Shown: positions 28,615-32,860 of the stretch, piece by piece
How positions within the stretch are numbered: the first letter of the stretch is position 1
Layout: each line of letters begins with the position of its first letter
Assembly: GCA_024681775.1 (NCBI GenBank)
Contig: JAILAF010000055.1
Coordinates: 1 to 32,860, forward strand
Length of the DNA: 32,860 nt
From: Lachnospiraceae bacterium
GTDB taxonomy: Bacteria; Bacillota; Clostridia; Lachnospirales; Lachnospiraceae
Direction: 5' to 3'
Notes under the pieces: generated by a model
What the model was told of the DNA's origin: nothing
Seen by the model: only the letters and a program-made list of their open reading frames with translations
The model's database searches: none
Made by a program: the position numbers and the translations under genes

Positions 28615-29997
28615 ATGAAGCAAAAGAAAAATGACAGCCCCGTCGAACCCCGGAATGAGCAGGGATTTGTTACGGAGGAAAAGAAAAAAAGACCCATCAA
28701 CACGGCGCGTCTCGCCAGGCGCACACTGATCACCACCGTCATGGCACTTCTCTTCGGCCTGGTGGCCAGTATCACCTTCCTGGTGCTGCAGCCCCTGTTT
28801 AAGAGCTGGATCAGTCCGGAGCCTGTGGAGGTTTCCACGGATGAGGTCCACTTTCCCGTAGATACCGGCTCCGAGGAAAAATCTCCCGAGGAAATGCTGG
28901 CCGAGTATATGCAGCAGGAGGCAGCACTGAATCAGGAATCGGAGGAAGAAATCCAGGAGGCCATGGAAAACATCGAGCTTCCGCTAAGTGATGAGCAGGT
29001 CCGTAAGATCCTCTCCCAGGTGCGCTATGACGACCGGAGCTACCGCCAGATGTACATGGCCATGGCAGCAGTCACCCGCTCCCTCTCCAAATATGTGGTC
29101 ACAGTGGAAGGCCAGACTGCGGATGTGGATTGGATGAATGTGGTGGAGATCAAGCGCAGGCAGACCTCGGGCGTCGTGGTGGCAGAGAACGGTTCCGAGC
29201 TTCTGGTGCTGGCGGATCTGCGTCCCGTCGTGGGAGCGGAATCCATTCAGGTGACCTTCTCCGGCGGCAGTGTGGCGGCAGCCGAGATCAAGCGTCAGGA
29301 TTCCGAAACCGGACTGGGTATTTTGGCCATCCGGATGAACACCCTGGATGAGGCACTGCGAAATGACCTGCCCATTGCCCCGCTGGGAAATTCCACCTAC
29401 CTGTATGTGGGCAGTACCGTCGTCGCTCTGGGGAGCCCCCTGGGCACTTCCGGAAGTGTGGGCTACGGCATCATCAATTCCAATCCTGTGTCCGTGCCCG
29501 CCACGGATGTCTCCATGAAGCTGCTCCAGACCGATATCATCGGCAGCGCTTCTTCCAGCGGCGTTCTCTTTAATCTTCAGGGACAGGTCATCGGAATTCT
29601 GACAGATGCCAGGAACGAGGGGTTGGAGAGCCTGCTCACGGCGTACGGCATATCCGAGCTCAAGCCCAGGATTGAGAAATTGGCCAATGATGAATCTTTC
29701 CGTTATTCCGGGATCACAGGCATCGATGTGACCAGAGAGGTGAGCCTGAAGATGGGCGTTCCATATGGCGCCTGCGTTATCAGTGTGGAAATGGATTCCC
29801 CTGCCATGAGCGCGGGCCTGCAGGCAGGAGATGTGATCACTCACTTTAATGACACGGTTGTCACAGGAATGGGAGACTATGCCGCATTCCTTCAGGCACT
29901 GGAGCCGGACCAGGAGGCCCGCCTCATCGTGCAACGGTCGGTTCAGGGAGAATATCGTCCCATCGAACTGGTGCTCACCGTACAGAGCAGAGACTAG
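28615..29997 (+). CDS. Membrane-anchored HtrA/DegP-like PDZ protein, probably catalytically inactive
   Basis: A 460-residue protein with a basic cytoplasmic N-terminus, one membrane anchor (about 37-62), an acidic stalk (about 70-125), a trypsin-like domain (about 145-355) and a C-terminal PDZ domain (about 365-454, with SPAMSAGLQAGDVITHFN). HtrA landmarks survive (VALGSPLG, TDIIGSASSSGVLFN, GQVIGI), but the catalytic residues look lost. The usual NxHV histidine segment reads LADLRPV, the TDLAVLK aspartate segment reads TGLGILAI, and GNSGGP reads SSSGVL. It may bind peptides or regulate another protease. An upstream TTG could add eight residues; neither start has a strong ribosome site. First gene of the operon with yhaM and rlmD. 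Confidence 0.8.
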   Translation: MKQKKNDSPVEPRNEQGFVTEEKKKRPINTARLARRTLITTVMALLFGLVASITFLVLQPLFKSWISPEPVEVSTDEVHFPVDTGSEEKSPEEMLAEYMQQEAALNQESEEEIQEAMENIELPLSDEQVRKILSQVRYDDRSYRQMYMAMAAVTRSLSKYVVTVEGQTADVDWMNVVEIKRRQTSGVVVAENGSELLVLADLRPVVGAESIQVTFSGGSVAAAEIKRQDSETGLGILAIRMNTLDEALRNDLPIAPLGNSTYLYVGSTVVALGSPLGTSGSVGYGIINSNPVSVPATDVSMKLLQTDIIGSASSSGVLFNLQGQVIGILTDARNEGLESLLTAYGISELKPRIEKLANDESFRYSGITGIDVTREVSLKMGVPYGACVISVEMDSPAMSAGLQAGDVITHFNDTVVTGMGDYAAFLQALEPDQEARLIVQRSVQGEYRPIELVLTVQSRD

Positions 29998-30014
29998 AAA
30001 CCTTAGGAGGCTAC

Positions 30015-30965
30015 ATGCAATACATCAGCGACTTTCATGAATCCGACAGAGTCAGAGGCGTATACCTCTGCAAAAATGTGACCAGCGCCGTGACCAAGAA
30101 CGGCAAACCCTACTTGAACATGATCCTGCAGGACAAGACAGGAACAGTGGATGCCAAGGTCTGGGAACCCAACGATCCCGGCATCGATGATTTCGAAAAA
30201 CTGGATTTCATCGAGATCAACGGGGATGTGGTGGTATTTAACAGCTCTCTGCAGCTGAACGTGAAGCGTGTCCGCAAGGCCTCCGAGGGGGAATATGCGC
30301 CGGAGGATTACCTCCCCGTAAGCCCCCGGAACAATGACGAGATGTACAGGGAAGTCCTGAAGATCGTGGAGTCTGTCCAGAATCCTTACTACCATAAGCT
30401 CATGGAGATGATCTTTGTGGAGGATCAGGAGTTCATTTCCCGCTTCCGCCGCTCTTCCGCAGCCAAGACCGTTCATCACGGTTATGTGGGAGGTCTCATG
30501 GAGCATACCTTAAGCGTCACGAATCTCTGCCGCTTTTACTGCAAGTCCTATCCCATTTTGAAATACGATCTGCTCATCACCGCGGCCATGTGCCACGACA
30601 TTGCAAAGACGAAAGAACTCTCTCCCTTCCCGGAGAACGATTACACCGATGAGGGACAGCTCCTGGGCCATATCGTCATGGGCTCCCAGATGATCGCGGA
30701 GTATGCTGCCCGGATCCCGGATTTTCCTCCCGTACTCCTGCAACAGCTCCAGCATTGCATCCTGGCGCACCATGGAAAATACGAGTACGGCTCTCCCAAG
30801 CTTCCCGCGCTGGTGGAGGCCGTGGCACTGAACTTTGCGGATGACACCGATGCAAAAATGGAAATCTTCCGCGAGCTCCTTGAAAAAAACTACGGCAACA
30901 ACGGCTGGCTCGGATTCAATAAGATGTTTGATTCCAATGTACACGCAACCTTAGGAGATCTCTGA
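30015..30965 (+). CDS. yhaM: 3'-5' exoribonuclease of the YhaM family
   Basis: A 316-residue protein with an N-terminal OB-fold nucleic-acid-binding domain (about 1-95) and an HD-type metal-dependent domain (about 145-300). The HD motif is visible as His155, His164 and His194-Asp195 in VHHGYVGGLMEHTLSV...AMCHDIAKTKE, with later CILAHHGKYEYGSP. This is the YhaM/CBF1 layout, a 3'-5' exoribonuclease in Gram-positives. AGGAGG sits 5 bases from the ATG. It follows the HtrA-like gene by 17 bp and overlaps rlmD by one base. Confidence 0.94.
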   Translation: MQYISDFHESDRVRGVYLCKNVTSAVTKNGKPYLNMILQDKTGTVDAKVWEPNDPGIDDFEKLDFIEINGDVVVFNSSLQLNVKRVRKASEGEYAPEDYLPVSPRNNDEMYREVLKIVESVQNPYYHKLMEMIFVEDQEFISRFRRSSAAKTVHHGYVGGLMEHTLSVTNLCRFYCKSYPILKYDLLITAAMCHDIAKTKELSPFPENDYTDEGQLLGHIVMGSQMIAEYAARIPDFPPVLLQQLQHCILAHHGKYEYGSPKLPALVEAVALNFADDTDAKMEIFRELLEKNYGNNGWLGFNKMFDSNVHATLGDL

Positions 30966-32752
30966 TGCAGGAATACAGAAAAAATACCATCCTTACGATG
31001 GAAATCGAGGACCTGGGCATCGACGGCGAGGGCATCGGACATGTGGAAGGCTTTACCTTCTTTGTGAAGGACGCCCTGCCCGGAGATGTCATCGAAGCAA
31101 AGGTCCTGAAAGCAAAAAAACACTATGCGTATGCACGGTTGGAGAAGGTTATCACACCTTCTCCTTTTCGCATGGAGCCCAAATGTCCCGTACACCGTTC
31201 CTGCGGCGGCTGTCAGATCCAGGCGCTCTCCTACGAAAAACAGCTGGAACTGAAGGACCGGAAAGTCTACGGAAATCTGCGCCGCATCGGCGGTTTTTCG
31301 GAGGAACTCCTTAACAGTGTGTGGGAGCCCATCATCGGTATGGAGACTCCCTGGCACTATCGCAACAAAGCCCAGTATCCTGTGGGAACCGACAGAGAGG
31401 GGCACCTGATCGCCGGATTCTATGCCGGGCATTCCCATAACATCATCCCCGCAAAGGAGTGTACCATCGGATCCGAGAGCAGCAATGCGCTTCTGGAGAT
31501 CGTCCTGGGATGGATGAACAGACATCACGTCCCCGCCTACGACGAACAGACCGGTAAAGGTCTCCTTCGTCACATTCTCCTCCGGGAGGGATTCTATACC
31601 GGGGAGATCATGGTATGTCTCGTGATCAACGGTCGAGAGGTACCTGCTTCTGAGGATCTCATCCGTGTGCTCACGGCATACGAGGAACGCTCAGAGCGGG
31701 GATTCACCAAGAGAGTTACCAGTATCTGTTACTCTCCCAACACTTCCGACACAAACGTCATAATGGGGAACAGTTACGAGGCGATCTACGGAAAGGGATA
31801 CATTACGGACCTGATCGGAGATATCCGCTTCCGGATTTCTCCACTCTCCTTTTTCCAGGTGAATCCCTTCCAGACAAGGCGCCTCTACGAGAAGGCGCTG
31901 GAGTATGCTGCTCTCACCGGCAGGGAGACCGTATGGGATCTGTATTGCGGTATCGGCACCATTTCCCTTTTCCTGGCCAGAAAGGCTGCTCTGGTCTGCG
32001 GCGTGGAGATCATCCCCCAGGCCATCGACAATGCCAGAGTAAATGCGACCCTGAACGGTATAGAAAATGCTATGTTCTACGTAGGTGCCGCAGAGGAAGT
32101 GCTCCCCGCCTTCTACGAAGGAAAACTGCCCGCTCCCGGCAGCGAAGCCACAGACGCAGAGGCGACAGGCCGGACCCTTAAAAACGACACTTCCGTCAAC
32201 AGAAGTAACGGATCCGGTTCCTCCGATCTCCTTCACCCAGACGTCATCGTGGTGGATCCTCCCCGGAAGGGATGCGACGCCGCATGCATCCGTACCATGC
32301 TGGAGATGCATCCCGACCGCATTGTCTATGTCAGCTGCGACAGCGCCACCCTGGCCCGCGACCTGGCCCTCCTTACTGAGGGCGGCTACCGCCTGCGGAA
32401 AGTCTGTCCTGTGGACATGTTCCCACATACGGTGCATGTGGAGACGGTCGCACTTTTGTCCAAACTTTCTGAGGCAAAGCATCACATCGAGGTTAAGGTG
32501 GATATGGACGAGCTGGATTTGACAAGTGCGGAAGCCAAGGCTACATACAAGGAGATCCAGGATTGGGTTCAGGAGAAGTATGGATTTCATGTCTCGAATC
32601 TCAATATTGCTCAGGTTAAGCAGATACATGGGATCATCGAGCGGGAGAACTATAACAAGGCGAAGTCTGCGGATAGCAAGCAACCGGAATGCCCTGAAGA
32701 GAAGGTTAAGGCGATTGAGGATGCCATGAGACATTTTCAGATGATTGATTAA
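30965..32752 (+). CDS. rlmD: 23S rRNA (uracil-5-)-methyltransferase RlmD/RumA type, with C-terminal extension
   Basis: Methylates C5 of uridine in 23S rRNA (U1939 in E. coli; some Gram-positive homologues, RlmCD, also modify U747). The 595 residues hold an N-terminal TRAM domain (about 3-62), a probable Fe-S cysteine set Cys74, Cys80, Cys83 and Cys166, the SAM motif DLYCGIGTISL (325-335), DPPRKGCD (431-438) and catalytic Cys458 in VYVSCD. It is longer than the usual 430-460 residues: a low-complexity insertion (about 388-425), and a C-terminal extension (about 502-595) unlike the core. The gene overlaps yhaM by one base and has AGGAG upstream. Confidence 0.93.
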   Translation: MQEYRKNTILTMEIEDLGIDGEGIGHVEGFTFFVKDALPGDVIEAKVLKAKKHYAYARLEKVITPSPFRMEPKCPVHRSCGGCQIQALSYEKQLELKDRKVYGNLRRIGGFSEELLNSVWEPIIGMETPWHYRNKAQYPVGTDREGHLIAGFYAGHSHNIIPAKECTIGSESSNALLEIVLGWMNRHHVPAYDEQTGKGLLRHILLREGFYTGEIMVCLVINGREVPASEDLIRVLTAYEERSERGFTKRVTSICYSPNTSDTNVIMGNSYEAIYGKGYITDLIGDIRFRISPLSFFQVNPFQTRRLYEKALEYAALTGRETVWDLYCGIGTISLFLARKAALVCGVEIIPQAIDNARVNATLNGIENAMFYVGAAEEVLPAFYEGKLPAPGSEATDAEATGRTLKNDTSVNRSNGSGSSDLLHPDVIVVDPPRKGCDAACIRTMLEMHPDRIVYVSCDSATLARDLALLTEGGYRLRKVCPVDMFPHTVHVETVALLSKLSEAKHHIEVKVDMDELDLTSAEAKATYKEIQDWVQEKYGFHVSNLNIAQVKQIHGIIERENYNKAKSADSKQPECPEEKVKAIEDAMRHFQMID

Positions 32753-32790
32753 CAGATTTCGCTTAAAGGATGATTTGGTGACGAAGATAT

Positions 32791-32860
32791 ATGATTAAGA
32801 GAGCTAACGTTGCAGATGCCAAAACACTTGCAACGTTGGCTATTCAAATATAGACGGAAC
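32791..32860 (+). pseudogene. Start of a GNAT acetyltransferase-like frame with an in-frame stop (partial)
   Basis: From an ATG, 20 codons read MIKRANVADAKTLATLAIQI and are then cut by TAG at 32851-32853, after which the frame continues Thr-Glu to the window edge. The opening is typical of GNAT N-acetyltransferases related to aminoglycoside 6'-acetylases, which often read LAIQxW here. TAG in place of TGG (Trp) would explain the stop. A GGTGA sequence lies about 12 bases upstream. The rest is beyond the window, so disruption cannot be proven. Confidence 0.45.

Noticed and set aside
31691..32734. A 347-codon open frame on the minus strand within rlmD
   Set aside because: Antisense to a clear gene with no recognisable domain.

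Overview
The window is a chromosomal replication-origin region of a low-to-mid GC member of the Clostridia, most probably Lachnospiraceae or a close relative. The evidence is the classic Firmicute order around the origin (rnpA, rpmH, oriC, dnaA, dnaN, S4 protein, recF, gyrB, gyrA), clostridial-type flanking genes (DUF3881-like and DUF4446-like proteins), Gram-positive parS sites, and strong AGGAGG-type ribosome binding sites. I see no prophage, insertion sequence, CRISPR array, plasmid module or defence island.

Left arm (bases 1-12492, almost all minus strand, reading away from the origin): rpmH, rnpA, yidD, yidC, khpB/jag, mnmE, mnmG, rsmG, parA/soj, parB/spo0J, a DUF4446-like membrane protein, serS, a DUF3881-like protein and tRNA-Arg(CCT) with a terminator. 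These genes cover ribosome and RNase P biogenesis, membrane protein insertion, tRNA wobble modification, 16S methylation and chromosome segregation. Two intergenic stretches (161-333 and 7910-8084) are packed with consecutive hairpins. The parA upstream region has two near-perfect parS sites, and a third degenerate parS lies inside mnmG.

Origin (12493-12950): about 460 bp without a gene between the divergent rpmH and dnaA promoters. It holds three perfect TTATCCACA DnaA boxes, two TTATTCACA boxes, near matches and an AT-rich tract. Right arm (12951-21748, plus strand): dnaA, dnaN, S4-domain protein, recF, gyrB and gyrA. The S4 gene, recF and gyrB overlap by ATGA. A strong terminator follows gyrA.

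Beyond gyrA: a CPA2-type Na+/H+ antiporter overlaps an uncharacterised protein that has a nuclease-like EIQT core and a C-terminal winged helix. Converging on it is a minus-strand operon of mutS2, an OmpR-type response regulator and a sensor kinase. Divergent from mutS2 is a plus-strand operon: a membrane-anchored HtrA-like protein that seems to have lost its catalytic triad, a YhaM-type exoribonuclease, and an RlmD-type 23S rRNA m5U methyltransferase with a C-terminal extension. The window ends in the first codons of an acetyltransferase-like frame interrupted by a stop codon.

The most unusual items are the degenerate HtrA, the nuclease-like/winged-helix protein, the hairpin mosaics, the inverted repeat around the parS cluster, the attenuator between rpmH and rnpA, the probable leaderless mutS2 transcript, and the atypical motifs in SerRS, YidC and GyrB. 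No clearly new multi-gene system is visible.
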